This document shows, one piece after another, positions 1 to 11,045 of a stretch of 64,000 nt of DNA. The notes below the pieces were generated by a model. That model was not told the DNA's origin and did no database searches. It worked only from the letters and a program-made list of their open reading frames with translations. The position numbers and the translations under genes are program-made. Location: contig OY735220.1 of the NCBI GenBank assembly GCA_963457665.1, positions 31,944,716 through 32,008,715 of the forward strand, written 5' to 3'. The stretch's first letter is position 1. Each line of letters begins with the position of its first letter. This DNA is from Thysanoteuthis rhombus (lineage: Eukaryota > Mollusca > Cephalopoda > Oegopsida > Thysanoteuthidae).

Positions 1-72
1 TCAACCCTGTAATGATGGGAGATCATTTCAAATAAGTTTCTATGTAATATAACACAATTTATAATTCATATC
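1..72. repeat. Rep-F arm, truncated by window start
   Basis: Contains the arm motif gggagatcatttcaaa followed by an A/T-rich stretch ending near ttataattcat. The same arm occurs at 55430-55500 and, inverted, at 26850-26880 and 49640-49670. It is the right-hand arm only; no tRNA-like centre is visible here because the window starts inside the element. Confidence 0.6.
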
Positions 73-78
73 AAAATA

Positions 79-126
79 TATAAACTTGGACAAGATATAT
101 AAACTTGGACAAGATATATAAACTTA
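79..126. repeat. 19-bp tandem repeat, about 2.5 copies
   Basis: The unit atatataaacttggacaag is repeated directly, the last copy partial. It lies just outside the Rep-F arm. Confidence 0.85.
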
Positions 127-182
127 AATGTTTATGAACAAACACGATGTTACCAAAAATGTTAGAGAATTAGACCATAGAC

Positions 183-325
183 AAAAAATCACCTACCCTA
201 ACACCTAGTTTTCACTGTTTCCTTTGAAGTAGTTCTATTGGGAATGTATACAGCGGTCTCACAAAGGGTACTGCTTGCAAATGTTAACAAAGAAAGTCTG
301 TACTACATTTGATGCATGCATTTTT
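183..325 (-). pseudogene. mariner-type transposase, C-terminal relic
   Basis: Read on the minus strand one frame gives DRCIHSQ, a stop, NYFKGNSEN and a stop. This matches the conserved C-terminal end of mariner transposases (RCI..QG.YF.G pattern). A second relic with the same layout lies at 16258-16385. Only about 30 codons can be recognised, with at least one internal stop, so the copy is dead. No terminal inverted repeat was identified. Confidence 0.5.
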
Positions 326-479
326 TTATTCCCAAAACTTCTACGTAGCACTTGTTATATAAAGCACACACAGAGATGGACCGGAGCCTCCCTCAAAATG
401 CATGTATCATCTGTTAATGATATTGACTGTTAATCAATATGTACTTATATGTTAGTTTGTCAATAAGTCTTTAGTCAAA

Positions 480-565
480 AGATGAAAAAAAGAGCATTCA
501 TTTTACATATTTTTCCACAAAATCTCCTCCTTGTCAATGCACTTAACCCACTGCTTCTCCATTAA
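480..565 (-). pseudogene. second mariner-like transposase C-terminus
   Basis: The minus strand reads EKQWVKCIDKEEILWKNM and a stop, resembling the last residues of mariner transposases (W.KCI..EG.Y pattern). It differs in sequence from the relic at 183-325, so it is probably another mariner lineage. A related segment lies at 55656-55735. Too short to classify firmly. Confidence 0.35.
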
Positions 566-1346
566 TTACACCGATTGAACAATAAACAGCAAAAATTTAA
601 AATCAAAATTCTGCTGAGAGAGGCTATGGAATTATTGATCCAGAAATCCACAAATTTATTAGTACATAAATTACATTACAACAGCACATACACACCTTTG
701 TTAAACCCAGGTGAGAGATATTAACCTACTAATACATAAATATATGTATGCTTATAATACCTAAAGATAATCACTCACCTGCCTCAAACTGAACTGTCAC
801 TTCACAAAGCATATGTTACCAAAGAGCCCGAAATAAATAAGAGACAAAGCTTTGTGGACTCATTTACATCATATTTGTACACCTGACAACACTTATATTT
901 GCATAATGAGAGGAGTCACCAATCACTGGACATCTGACTGGCTGGCTAGATGATGATATCACACTCTCACACAGAGGAAGCTGCTTACTGTGATCACTTT
1001 AGGTCAGGGTCTTTTACATAACAGTAACCAGCTGATATCATTAGGTAAATGATATAAAAATTGGAACAATTTACATTCATTGTTTTTATTCACATTAATT
1101 GTTATTAAATTCATCGTTATAAACAACACAACATTGTATCAAATAGATGTGGATTTTTATGAAATTTTTAATTAATCTTAAATAGTATTCAGGGCCAACT
1201 CAATTTGATTGCAATAACCATTTGATTATATTATCTGTGATTATAATAAACAGCTTCCACTACATATCAGTGGGTTGCTCACCCACCTTTTTTCATAAGT
1301 ATCCTTTACACAGTGGCTGAATTTCCTGAATGGTAATTTCAGCAGG
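566..1346. other. no gene seen
   Basis: AT-rich DNA with stops in all frames. No repeat family shared with the rest of the window was recognised here. Confidence 0.6.
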
Positions 1347-1560
1347 TCTGATTAGTCACTCAAAAGAAACAGTCATGAGACCAACATCTTTTGAGAGCAT
1401 GCCATGTTGGGGGAGGGATAATCATTTAAAAAGTTGGAAATTTAGGTAATCAAGGAGTAAATTACTTCTCTCACCTACATAGATAGATAGCCAGCCAGCC
1501 AAACTCCTTTGAAAGCTTAAGAAATCTGTGTTGACAATTTTGGTTGACGGTTCCAAATAC
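1347..1560 (+). repeat. Rep-A copy 1, internally deleted
   Basis: Begins with the family start (tctgattagtcactcaa), then the catgccatgttggggg motif, and ends with the family end (tgttgacaattttggttgac). The middle of about 200 bp found in full-length copies is missing. Confidence 0.75.
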
Positions 1561-1788
1561 AAAACAAAGAACAATTTTTTTTTTGCCGCCTCTAAATACA
1601 GATAGATTAACAAGAGTGGTAACTAAATATTTGAAAAATGATATCATTATGTATGCAAAACTATAGCAAAAACATTTATCATTAATTTTTGACAGGTAAT
1701 TCTTTCATGCTTATTAATTTCAGTTGCTGTTTATAGCAACTTCTCAAACTATCATTACTAAACATCACAGATCGGGAATAAAGTATAA

Positions 1789-1860
1789 GTGCCTGGTGAG
1801 ACTCGGACTCGCATCCCTTTCTCCCAATAACGGCTGTCTGATTGATTAAGCTACAAAGAC
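1789..1860 (-). repeat. tRNA-like sequence, probably a SINE head
   Basis: On the minus strand there is an A-box-like tagcttaatcaatcag and, about 45 bp on, a B-box-like gagtccgagtctc. The acceptor stem does not pair, so I read it as a tRNA-derived relic and not a working tRNA gene. Confidence 0.45.
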
Positions 1861-1935
1861 CAAAGGCTGCAGAAGCTCAAATCTAACTATGTAGCTTTTA
1901 TTCTGATTTTCCCAGAATGCCAAATTCATTGCCAT

Positions 1936-2063
1936 TTTATTAGTAGTAATATTATCTTGAATTTATTGTTAAATAAAGCACTGTCAATTATCAACAAATA
2001 TTTTATCAGTAGTAATATTATCTTGAATTTATTATTAAATGAAGCACTGTCAATTATTAACAA
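1936..2063. repeat. 62-bp tandem duplication
   Basis: Two adjacent copies share agtagtaatattatcttg, gaatttattgttaaat and gcactgtcaattat with a few substitutions. A 65-codon ORF across it is only the translation of this duplication. Confidence 0.8.
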
Positions 2064-2876
2064 CTTTAAACTAATATATTCTCATTTTAATTTCAGAAGC
2101 TTTTCATCACTTCTCATTCCATCATTCTATGGCCGTAGGAGAACATTGAGATAATGCAGTCGTCCGCAATTAAAATGTGAGTGTTGGAGTCCTAGTAAGC
2201 CAACCCAATCTAGCCAGAATAACCAGTTGCCAGTTTAGTTATTTCTCAGGTAGATTAATGTTAGGGGATCCACTATCCACCTGAACCGCATAATAATGGG
2301 GAAGGCCAGGTATTGGATAGCACCATATTGTATAACAAAATCCCGTTGAGAAATCCCCCCCCCCCCCCAAGTATCTAGGGAGTTCCTATTATTTGCTACT
2401 TACTCAATTATTCCACACGACTCATTGATTTTAAAACATAGACTGACCATCCCTTTTGATCATCTATCAACTATTGACGATCTTCCTTCTCTAGTATTAA
2501 TAATATCAATTTTCATATTGCCTATTACACTGCAGTAAAAATCTATAAGGTCCAATACTTAAAATCTTCCAATTATGGCACAATATGATATTGTCACAGT
2601 CGTGAGCCATCAAAAACTAGTAAGATAAAGGCAATTACATTTTCAAGCATTTTTCTCCATTTATTTCTTACAAATATAATAATTAGCAATGCGTGTTGGA
2701 TAGACTAAATAATGTAACTGACGTAGTGAAATCGAATGTTCTAATGATGAAATGAAAATGACGAGTTTTAAGAATAAAAATAAAAAGTAATAAAAACAAA
2801 ATGAAGAAAATAAAGCAAATCCACTGGTGGTTAACAAAATGCCATTCTCCAAGCTCACTGCAATGCTAATCTCACT
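2064..2876. other. no gene seen; C14 run
   Basis: AT-rich with no recognisable coding or repeat content except a run of 14 cytosines at about 2355-2368, unusual in this base composition. Confidence 0.6.
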
Positions 2877-3168
2877 CTGGTGGATGGGGGGATTTAAGCA
2901 AAAATAGAATATATCGCTTAAATTCAGCCTTACTGACTGTCCAATTCCATAGCTCAGCGGTAGGATAGCAAAGGTTTCAATCCTACCTTGTGGTACTGGA
3001 TGGGATAACAGATTGCCTATAGCCACACTGAAGAGTTGTAATACAACGAAACAGTTGTCTATAGATGACACAATTAATGCTCCTCCATTCAGGGTTGAGC
3101 ACTCTTTAAGTGAAGTAACTCATTCATTGTAAGCATTATGTAATGCTCTTCCATAGGAATAGAGCACA
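2877..3168 (+). repeat. Rep-B copy 1 (tRNA-derived SINE) plus downstream repeat
   Basis: The body holds a tRNA-like promoter: A box tagctcagcggtaggatagc and B-box-like ggtttcaatcctacc. A SINE-type body follows, ending near gatgacacaat. From about 3090 a further repeat segment starts (cagggttgagcactc) that also occurs inverted at 11823-11915. The unit is followed at once by a second copy, so the pair forms a tandem array with a 292-bp period. Confidence 0.7.
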
Positions 3169-3380
3169 CTGGTGGATGGGGGATTTAAGCAAAAATAGAA
3201 TATATCGCTTAAATTCAGCCTTACTGACTGTCCAGTTCCTTAGCTCAGCGGTAGGATAGCAAAGGTTACAATCCTACCTCGTGGCACTGGATGGGATAAC
3301 AGATTGCCTATAGCCACACTGAAAAGTTCTAATACAACTACAATGAAACAGCTGTCGGTGGATGACACAATAAATAAATA

Positions 3381-3383
<3 letters not shown>
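3169..3383 (+). repeat. Rep-B copy 2 (tRNA-derived SINE)
   Basis: Direct repeat of 2877-3090, roughly 90-95% identical by eye, with the same A and B boxes. It ends in aataaataaata and runs straight into a TA array, the usual way a SINE ends in a simple-sequence tail. Confidence 0.75.

Positions 3384-3438
<55 letters not shown>
3384..3438. repeat. (TA)n microsatellite, SINE tail
   Basis: About 27 TA units directly after the 3' end of Rep-B copy 2. Confidence 0.95.
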
Positions 3439-3443
<5 letters not shown>

Positions 3444-3641
3444 CACATGTATATCCGTATATTTTTTATATGCTGCCATTTTTAACGTCAAGGGTAAACT
3501 AGTTTCTTATAATTATAGTCTTATATTCGTTTTGTGATTATCAATGAGATTTCAAATGGTAACTTCTTTTCCATCAAGTAACCATGGATATCATTTCCTA
3601 GCCAGGGGACAATTACAAATAATCAATTTCTAATCAAGAGG

Positions 3642-4019
3642 TTGCAAATCATAAAGACAGCAAAATCAAAAAAAAAGAAAAAAAGAGGGAAAACGAAGTC
3701 GTTTCCCGTATCACATGAGGCAATGATTTTGTCTCCATTTCTCAAACAATCCATAAATACCTTATCGTTGTTTGTAGCAATGGCAGGTTTTATGGGTGCT
3801 AACCTGATGCCCAAGATGGACCGCTTCAACCCATTCAGGCTGGGAGCACTCATGTGTGCACTTCAAATTTTGCGGGCCATTTTGAGCATCTGGTTATGTC
3901 ACATAATGACTATATTTGCCATAGATGGAATCCATGTTATAACCTACAAAATGATATATGACTTCCCAGGATTTCTTAGAAACCGAGAGAAGTTATTGTC
4001 ATTGTTTTGTAACCCTTGA
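3642..4019 (+). CDS. unidentified 125-codon ORF
   Basis: Open for 125 codons, which is long for this AT-rich DNA. The N-terminal third is lysine-rich low-complexity sequence. From about residue 30 it looks more protein-like, with a hydrophobic stretch (LSLFVAMAGFMGANLMPKM) and a second around LRAILSIWLCHIMTIFAI, as in membrane segments. I cannot assign a family. The antisense strand is open over 76 codons in the first half, so reading direction is uncertain. No convincing splice or promoter signal supports expression. It could be an exon, a transposon fragment or chance. Confidence 0.2.
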   Translation: MQIIKTAKSKKKKKRGKTKSFPVSHEAMILSPFLKQSINTLSLFVAMAGFMGANLMPKMDRFNPFRLGALMCALQILRAILSIWLCHIMTIFAIDGIHVITYKMIYDFPGFLRNREKLLSLFCNP

Positions 4020-4707
4020 AAAAACCCAGCTCTGAATGAATCAAGGGCTCACACTGCTCCACTATTTACTCATAGCGGGGGAGGAAGAATGGATTCATCC
4101 TTTTCCCAAGGAAGTTAGTGTGAAGTGGATTGCTTATTCCATTATCTATACTGTTACACGTTAGGCCAGCCACACCTCCAAAATAACTGACTCTAAAATT
4201 ACGAATGAATGATGCATGACAAATATATTGTGAATTATCTAAAAAAGAAAAAAAAAATATTCTCCCTGGGTAGCCTCCTTAACAAATGAAGTTCCGAGAT
4301 TAAAAGCTACAAGGAAAGACTTATTGAAGAGTGGGGTTTGCGAAGAGAACAAGCAAAAAGAAGCTGTAGAGAGCCATGATCACCCACACCCTGAACAACA
4401 ATGGCACATGAAGGAGAACAAAAAAACTTCTCATTCGATTTTAATTATATTTTACTTTCCTTTTCCATGAACCCCTGTGCTTTGCAGAGAAGTAAACATG
4501 TATTGTAATTACAAGGGAGGAAGATAATAGATCTGTATCCAGTGAAATTATTGAAAGAAACGACAGGGAAAATCTAAACACAAGTTTTTTTTTCGTCTTA
4601 AATAATAACTCAAGAGAGAAAATTATTTAAAGTCTGAAATTACAAAATGAAGAATTATCATTACTTCATGAATAATTCTGACTTATAACCTCATCTTGGT
4701 TATTTTT

Positions 4708-4710
<3 letters not shown>
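4020..4710. other. no gene seen
   Basis: AT-rich, stops in all frames, no family shared with other parts of the window recognised. Confidence 0.6.

Positions 4711-4711
<1 letters not shown>

Positions 4712-4752
<41 letters not shown>
4712..4752. repeat. (TA)n microsatellite
   Basis: About 20 uninterrupted TA units. Confidence 0.95.
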
Positions 4753-4754
<2 letters not shown>

Positions 4755-5010
4755 TTCATAATGTTTTGTTTTTTTTCTTCAATTTGTAAGGATACAAAAA
4801 AGGAAACATATCTTTTCTGTTGTGGAGGATATTTAATCGCAGTGCTCTATATTCATCAAAGTTAATAGAGCTATAAATATATACCCAGTGAATGTCAGCA
4901 TTTCGTGCCTAATGCACCCTTCAGCAACAGGCAAAATGTTTTGTTCCTGTAATTCTGTTTGATACAACATGTTGGCATTCACAGGGTATATATCATTGTA
5001 AATTTATATT

Positions 5011-5102
<92 letters not shown>

Positions 5103-5180
5103 AAATTGTATACGTATGTATTAAAGAGAGGGATTTGTATATGTGTGTATTAAAGAGAGATTGATATGTTTGTGTGTGTG

Positions 5181-5225
<45 letters not shown>
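5011..5225. repeat. compound CA/TA/GA microsatellite
   Basis: A short CA run, then about 25 TA units, about 13 GA units, a unique spacer in which tgtattaaagagag occurs twice, a GT run and about 20 further TA units. ORFs on both strands here are simple-repeat artefacts. Confidence 0.95.
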
Positions 5226-5231
<6 letters not shown>

Positions 5232-6177
5232 TTAGCTCTATGAACAAAGATTTATTGATTTAGCCTTAGAAGTAAGACCATAGATGGCGAGGCCTGTGCA
5301 TGGAATAGCTATGTAGCCTGAGCAATGGAGTTCGGATGAAATGTAACTTGCCTAGTGCCAACTACAACGTTTGAACCAAGGGTTTGTATCCTTTGGTCCA
5401 CTGAGATGAAGCAAATAGAAGCATGGCCTCTAAGCCGTAGGTTTCATGGTGTCCTTCTCCTGGCAGATGCCTGAGCTAGCTCTGGAGATCTGCCATTCTT
5501 TTATGAGAATATTCTGACTGTAAAACTGACATAGTTAAACTACTGGATGTAAACATTTCATAATTGGTAGATGCCAAGCTGGCTTTAGAGTTCTACTGTT
5601 CCTTTGAAGGAAAATCTGAACCGTATGGCTGTCTACAACTTCAAGCACCGATCATCAGGACAACACGCAAGTCTGCAATTTTAAGCACAGATCTTAGACA
5701 CTCCAATAGATGTCCTGCAAAGGATTGACCTAACAGTATAGCAGTCTGTGCAGGATTGGAGCTCAAGTCAGAGCCAAACCTCTTGCAGAAATAAAAAGTA
5801 TCAACTTATTAGGTTTAAACTTAGTATAAGTCAAGACTTACTTTCCTCACCCACTTGTTTTAAAGCCAATGATATCCCCTTTCCCTTCATGAAAAGCTAA
5901 CAGGTGGGCTTGGTCGACATACATACAAGATAGGAACTATATCTATGGTGTGGATTTTATCATTTTCTTTGCCCCAGGCTAGCCAACCCTAGCTCCAGTA
6001 GTCTTTATTTGTTTCTCCTGTTACACACCACCACAGAGAATTTTTTTTTTAAATGAACAGACATTAAGTTAGTTTTTCACATCAAAAAATAAATTAGTTT
6101 GTTACCAAGTTGTCAAGACAGTGATATCACATTTTGTCGAGATGAAATAAAAGCTTTTCAAATGTAGATGTTAAACT
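5226..6177. other. no gene seen; moderately GC-balanced stretch
   Basis: Less AT-rich than its surroundings. The segments around 5465 and 5570 share a short loose similarity (tagatgcc, gctagctctggag versus gctggctttagag), perhaps an old duplication. No ORF of note and no family recognised. Confidence 0.5.
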
Positions 6178-6914
6178 CAGTGGAACCTCAATATACGAAC
6201 TTAATTTGTTCCTGAGGGTTGCTCTTAAATAGAATCTATTTTCCCAATGAGAAATAATTTGAATTGGATTGGTCCATTCCAGACCCCCAGAAGTTACCCC
6301 TTACTGGCCGTTTCCAAGTCAAAAGAGACAGTTTTGGAGATAGGTTGAGGGAATGCTACCAAATTTAAAGACCAATTATTCAGTTGACAACACTAACTTT
6401 TAAAATATATTTTTTCCAATGACAAAAAAAAGAATTAAAAATTTTTCCCTTATATTGAAGTAGGAATTTTTCACATCTTTTGTTAAAGTTTTTATCTTAC
6501 ATAAAAAACACAGACAAAGATATTTCTCTCATCTTTTGTTTTTGTTTATTTACATTACAAAAACTAGATACAATATTTTAAAAATATTCAAAATATATTC
6601 CCCTCATTTTTTGCTGATCTCTGTATTCATTTTTCTTAAAAACATACAATATATTAAAAACATTCAAAATACATTTCCTTCTTCTTTTGTTATAGTCTAT
6701 TAACATTTAAAATAGAACATACAATGTATTAAAAACATTTAAAATACATTTTCTCCATCTGTTTATTTACATTGGTTGGAGAGAAACTGCCCAGCTTTCT
6801 TTGGTTTGGATTTATGGGAACGGTTCATATATATGGACAATTTTTTCTCTAAAAAGATGTCTGTATACCATTTTGTCCGAATAGAGATGTGTCTGTACAT
6901 TGAGGTTCCATGGT
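6178..6914. mobile_element. short TIR element (MITE-like), about 735 bp
   Basis: Left end agtggaacctcaatatacga and right end, read on the minus strand, catggaacctcaatgtacag form a near-perfect inverted pair of about 20 bp. The GTGGAACCTC... ATACGAAC start followed by a TTCGTTCC-like block is a known terminal signature of non-autonomous DNA transposons in animals. The inside holds about three copies of a roughly 75-bp unit with the core attaaaaacatt (near 6575, 6650 and 6725). No transposase is encoded. A target-site duplication is not clear. Confidence 0.6.
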
Positions 6915-7840
6915 ATATTTATCTAGAATATAATCTTTATCATAAACAGAAGCAAAAGCTCAGTAAATATTGTGCAATGCTTACTCAAAACTCAGAATAG
7001 AATTGGACGACTGTACATTGAAAATTACATGACAAGCTGAGATATATTTGTCGTCAAAATATATAAGGAGGAAACTTGTTAAATAAAGTTCAAGTTGAAT
7101 GTTGCAAACTTCAAGTTTTTTTTGTTTTGTTATATGTTTATATTTATTTGTGTTTTTTCCCATGATGCAAACTATTTGCAGGCACTGGATAACATTCAAC
7201 CATAGATATTCAGCAGAAAAACAAAGATATTAAAGGAAAGAGAATCATAGTTCGAGTCAGATTTAATATGCAATCACACATTGATACAACACAAGCTCCT
7301 TTTTATTTTGACCCAGCCTACAAGCCCATATGCTAATAAATGGGATAAAGGCATACCTTAATTAGTGTAATTAATTTGGACCGAAATTGTCCCCCCCCCT
7401 GTACAATGTCTTACAATAAATTAATTTTTTTTCCCCAGCTTATACTTATATTAATTCATACAGCAATACCTTAAGCGTACTTCAGCAAAAAACATACTAT
7501 TCAAGGTACTCCTGTAGACTACAATACTTTTAGAAGATTGCCAATAGAACATATGTAGAAATCCTATATTTGAAATGGAGGCTCACTGATAATCAAACAG
7601 CTGTAGATGAATTATTATATCTGCACAAGTATGTATATGTGTATATATAATCTTATTGGCCTCAGTCAAGGTCGACTACAGGGTTAACAGTTTTTTTTAT
7701 GCATAAGGTAATTATTGGAGAGTGGTTTTTCCAAGTGCTCACTCACCCACTCTCTTCTCCATCAATTGCCATGGCATGCCAGTGACTATATATATATGTA
7801 TATATATAATATTTATGGAATTCACATGCACTATATATAC
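6915..7840. other. no gene seen
   Basis: AT-rich. Around 7730-7785 a short segment (gtgctcactcacccactc ... ggcatgccagtga) loosely resembles 16478-16515 (gtgcccaatcacccatcatc ... ggcataccagtga), hinting at an unnamed dispersed repeat. Confidence 0.45.
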
Positions 7841-8099
7841 GTTGGGTCAAAAATACGAGCAAAGGCCTTTTTTTTTTCAACACAAATTAGTAAAAAAGAA
7901 TAGGCATTTTAGAGAAATTTTGGTCAAGGTAAGGTGTTAACTTAAGCATCCATAGAAAAATAGTTTGTTGTGGAAACATAACTTTCCGATAACAGTGTGT
8001 ATATAACATGTGACAATCTCAATCATTATAGATTTTTTCATGGGATAACATGTGCTGATATTCAAAAGTTTCCACTGAGAGAAAAAAAATCTTGTAATA

Positions 8100-8972
8100 C
8101 TGAATACTGTAAAAAGAATTGGTAAATATTTCTAACTGATGAGTTGAACTGCAAGAAATAAGGAATCTGGCAGGCCTAGAGCTACCAGAAACAAAGATGA
8201 CAGATGGCCAGAATATGTAGTTCTTCATTACAGCAAGCACAGTTTACAGAAACTATCACAAACTACTAATAATAAGCTAGTTTCAAGAAGAACTATCACA
8301 AGGAGACTAGCAGAAGCTGGTTTCAGCAAAAAGATTTGCTAGAAAGCCTCCATTGTTGAATAGGTAAAAACATTAAAGATAGACAGCACTTTTTGGCTGA
8401 GCATGAGTACTGTAATTCAGTCTAGTTTGAGCTTGTGAGTGACACTCGTGAATGTTGCCTTCATAGATCTGATGGAAAGTTCAATCCTGACTGCTTGTCA
8501 AGAACTGAAGTATGATGGAGGTGGTTTCATGGTCTAGGCTGCATTTTTGGCAGCTGGTGTTGGTGAACTTATACAATGCGATCAATCTCTAAATGCTAAA
8601 GAGTACCAGAAAATTTTGTAGAAAGGATTCCTTCACAGCAAATTTATTTGCTAGAAGGATGCACAAGAATCTTATTTTTCAAAAAGCTAATGCACCTGCC
8701 TCAACTGATCTGATGAAAGGTTCAATTCTTACCGTATGTCAAGAACTGTGAAGTATGGTGGAGGTGGGATCATGGTCTAGGGGCACATTTTTGGCAGCTG
8801 GTGTTGGTGAACTTATACAATGCGATCAATCTTTAAATGCTAAAGAGTACCAGGAAATTTTGCAGAAAAGATTGCTCCATAGCTATGTTATTTGCTAGTG
8901 ACGCACAAGAATCTTGTTTTTCAACATGGTGCTGCACCTGCCCATACTGTGAAAACAACCAAAAAGTGAATG
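8100..8972 (+). pseudogene. Tc1-like transposase pseudogene
   Basis: Tc1/mariner transposases cut and paste elements through an N-terminal helix-turn-helix DNA-binding region and a DDE catalytic core. Here the DNA-binding half is visible as SGRPRATRNKDDR (about 8150-8200) and then SRRTITRRLAEAGFSKK (about 8280-8335), typical of Tc1. The catalytic part shows KYGGGGIMV, then AAGVGELIQC, and near the end the Tc1 block ending CFQHGAAPAHT, where family members read FQQDNAPCHT; the second catalytic aspartate is therefore not seen intact. There are frameshifts and several stops (for example where MVWG should be). The catalytic part is present twice in tandem. The first catalytic aspartate region is not recognised. 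Dead copy. Confidence 0.85.
8466..8945 (+). repeat. 241-bp tandem duplication inside the Tc1 relic
   Basis: The stretch from gatctgatgg (8466) recurs from gatctgatga (8707), an offset of 241 bp. Both copies contain agctggtgttggtgaactta and aatgctaaagagtaccag. The copies differ at scattered sites, so the duplication is old. Confidence 0.9.
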
Positions 8973-9252
8973 ATTATTATTAATTTTTTTACTACTATTC
9001 ATCTTCATCTTAATTATTGTAGCTTTTCATAGCAACTAAACTCAGGCTGGGTTCCCTTCAGCAGTGATTAAATAAATCAACAGCGCAGATCGGAACAAAA
9101 AATAAGTTTCAGAGGGCGGTTTGCTGAACACACAACTGCTCTATTGAATGGCTGGAACTCGGTGTTAAGCATGAATCCAACCCTTAAACCTATTCTCTAT
9201 TCTGATTTCTTCTGCACCATTATTAACTGGTGGTTCAGTTGAGGTGATCCAA

Positions 9253-9680
9253 TTGAACGATCATAGCCATCAATGTTGGCAAAGGGTTCTATCCTTTTTT
9301 GTTTGTGTTCATTTATCTGTTTGTTCCAGTGCTCCTGGCCACACAGATTTGTCTACAGATTTGAAAATTGGCATCAGTAGTCCACTCCACACTTCTAAAT
9401 TGTTTTTTTTGATGATTGGAAAACAGCTTTTTTGACCTTTTGGAGGCTTTATTATGAGGGGTTTATTAATAACATCTCCATTCTCTAGAATCTAGATGTT
9501 TATAGAAAATTTTCTACTCTATTTTAGTCGTTTTCCAGAGGGAAAAGTCAGTTGTATCATAAATAGAATTTATTCTGACCCTATTCATCCTTCAATGGAT
9601 TTTTTTCCCCACTTAACTTCAAATTTTAACACTATGATTGTTCAATTATTGACTATGATGGCGAGTTTTATTCATTTTAT
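9253..9680 (+). repeat. Rep-G copy 1
   Basis: About 430 bp shared with 30757-31165 on the opposite strand. Shared landmarks in order are gttccagtgctcctggcca, ttgtctacagatt, tctagaatctagatg, cataaatagaatttattctg, ttcaatgga and aattattgac. No protein similarity was recognised, so its class is unknown. Confidence 0.75.
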
Positions 9681-10860
9681 TATTAAATGTTAGCAAAAAA
9701 TTCATAATAATGATTTACAATACGTCATCTAATGATATGAATAAAACAGAAAAAAAATGAGTGTTTAGCAGACAAGACAATAGAAATTATGTTCTGGTCA
9801 GAGAATCTATGGGCCCATGTTCAGCACAAAATGGTTGGAAGGAGTTTTCAAATGCAAAAGCATCTTTGGTGAGCCATCAAGCAGTATCGGTACAAAACTG
9901 ATATTAGTAGATGTAAGAAGTTTTCTACAAGTATGACCAACAAGCTTGAATGCCAGAAGAAATCTAAAAAACATGCAATTCTGTATCGATTATAAAGAGA
10001 TTTTCTGATATTTGTTTCGTTTTGTCTTATGCATTTGTTATTATGAAAAACTGCCTTGGTTCATTTTTTTTTTTTTTGCACCAGAGAATGTACTTATATA
10101 CAAGGGTTGGCTGATATGGACAAAAAGATCTTTCAATGGTATTTTTAGGTTGAATGGTGATATACAACATATATTGTGGTATGTTCAGTTTCAAGTCAAA
10201 ATAAAAATGTAAACAGAAGAAAAAAAGATTCTCCCATTTCTTTCATCTTCTTTAGATGCAGCCAACATTAGGGCAGTCATCACTGTCAACATCCTCCCCA
10301 CCTACTGCTCATCAATAACTCAAGAATGATTCAACTTGAATTTGACTTATGTCCGTCCGAAGTGGCCAACTGAAGAATGGAAGACTGGCTCCATTACAGA
10401 TGCTGCCAGATGTGATCGCTTCATAGCTGGAGAAGTTTCTGGCCCCAAACTTGCAAAAATAGTCCCAAATCACCAAAATAGGCTATATATCAATGTAAAC
10501 AGTATCTTTTTATTCTATACTGTGTTCGAGAATATTCTGATATACAGTGTAAAGTCTCTGTATCGCCCAGCTATGTATATATTATAAAAATAACAAATTT
10601 CACCTTTCCTTCAGAAATGACCATTTTAGCCAGGACAGAGGTAGGAAACATACACCCCCTGACCCCCGCCTCTCATAGATCCATCTCATTTCAAACCAAA
10701 TGTTACCCTCATTTTTGGATACAAACAACTCCCCTATCGCTCCAACTAAACAACCAAACACAGAAATATTCACATTCTTCTCTTTGGCATCAGACATGTA
10801 AACAGCAAGTTTTCCTGTGAACCTCTACAAATATTTCTTTTTATAATTATATATATACAT
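9681..10860. other. no gene assigned
   Basis: Two protein-looking patches: about 9850-9930 (plus strand CKSIFGEPSSSIGTKL) and 10336-10440 (WPTEEWKTGSITDAARCDRF). Neither could be tied to a family and both are short and interrupted. Confidence 0.4.
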
Positions 10861-10879
10861 ATTATATATAAAATGGCAC

Positions 10880-11045
10880 CACAGTTTTCTATGTGACTTT
10901 CATCACTGAATCCAACCACAAAATGAAAGCAGAGCAGAAGAACCAGCAGCGTGAAAGATGTGTTTGTCTCACGTAGGCCTCATCAGTCACTGGCAATCCT
11001 GCAGTAGGCATGGAGACCCCTCCAACATCCTCATAGACGAGACCA
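10880..11045 (-). repeat. Penelope-like/hammerhead-like segment, degenerate
   Basis: On the minus strand the core ctgatgaggcctacgtgag is followed by acaaac. This is the order of a hammerhead ribozyme core (CUGAUGAG, stem II, GAAAC) as carried by Penelope-like retroelements. The second core box is damaged (GAAAC reads caaac) and stem II does not pair well, so activity is not expected. The segment is GC-richer than its surroundings. No reverse transcriptase is seen next to it. Confidence 0.35.

Noticed and set aside
4959-5247. ORFs rich in IYIYIY and RERERE
   Set aside because: Translations of TA and GA microsatellites.
10962-10988. Active hammerhead ribozyme
   Set aside because: The second core box is mutated and stem II is not complementary. 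Kept only as a degenerate motif.
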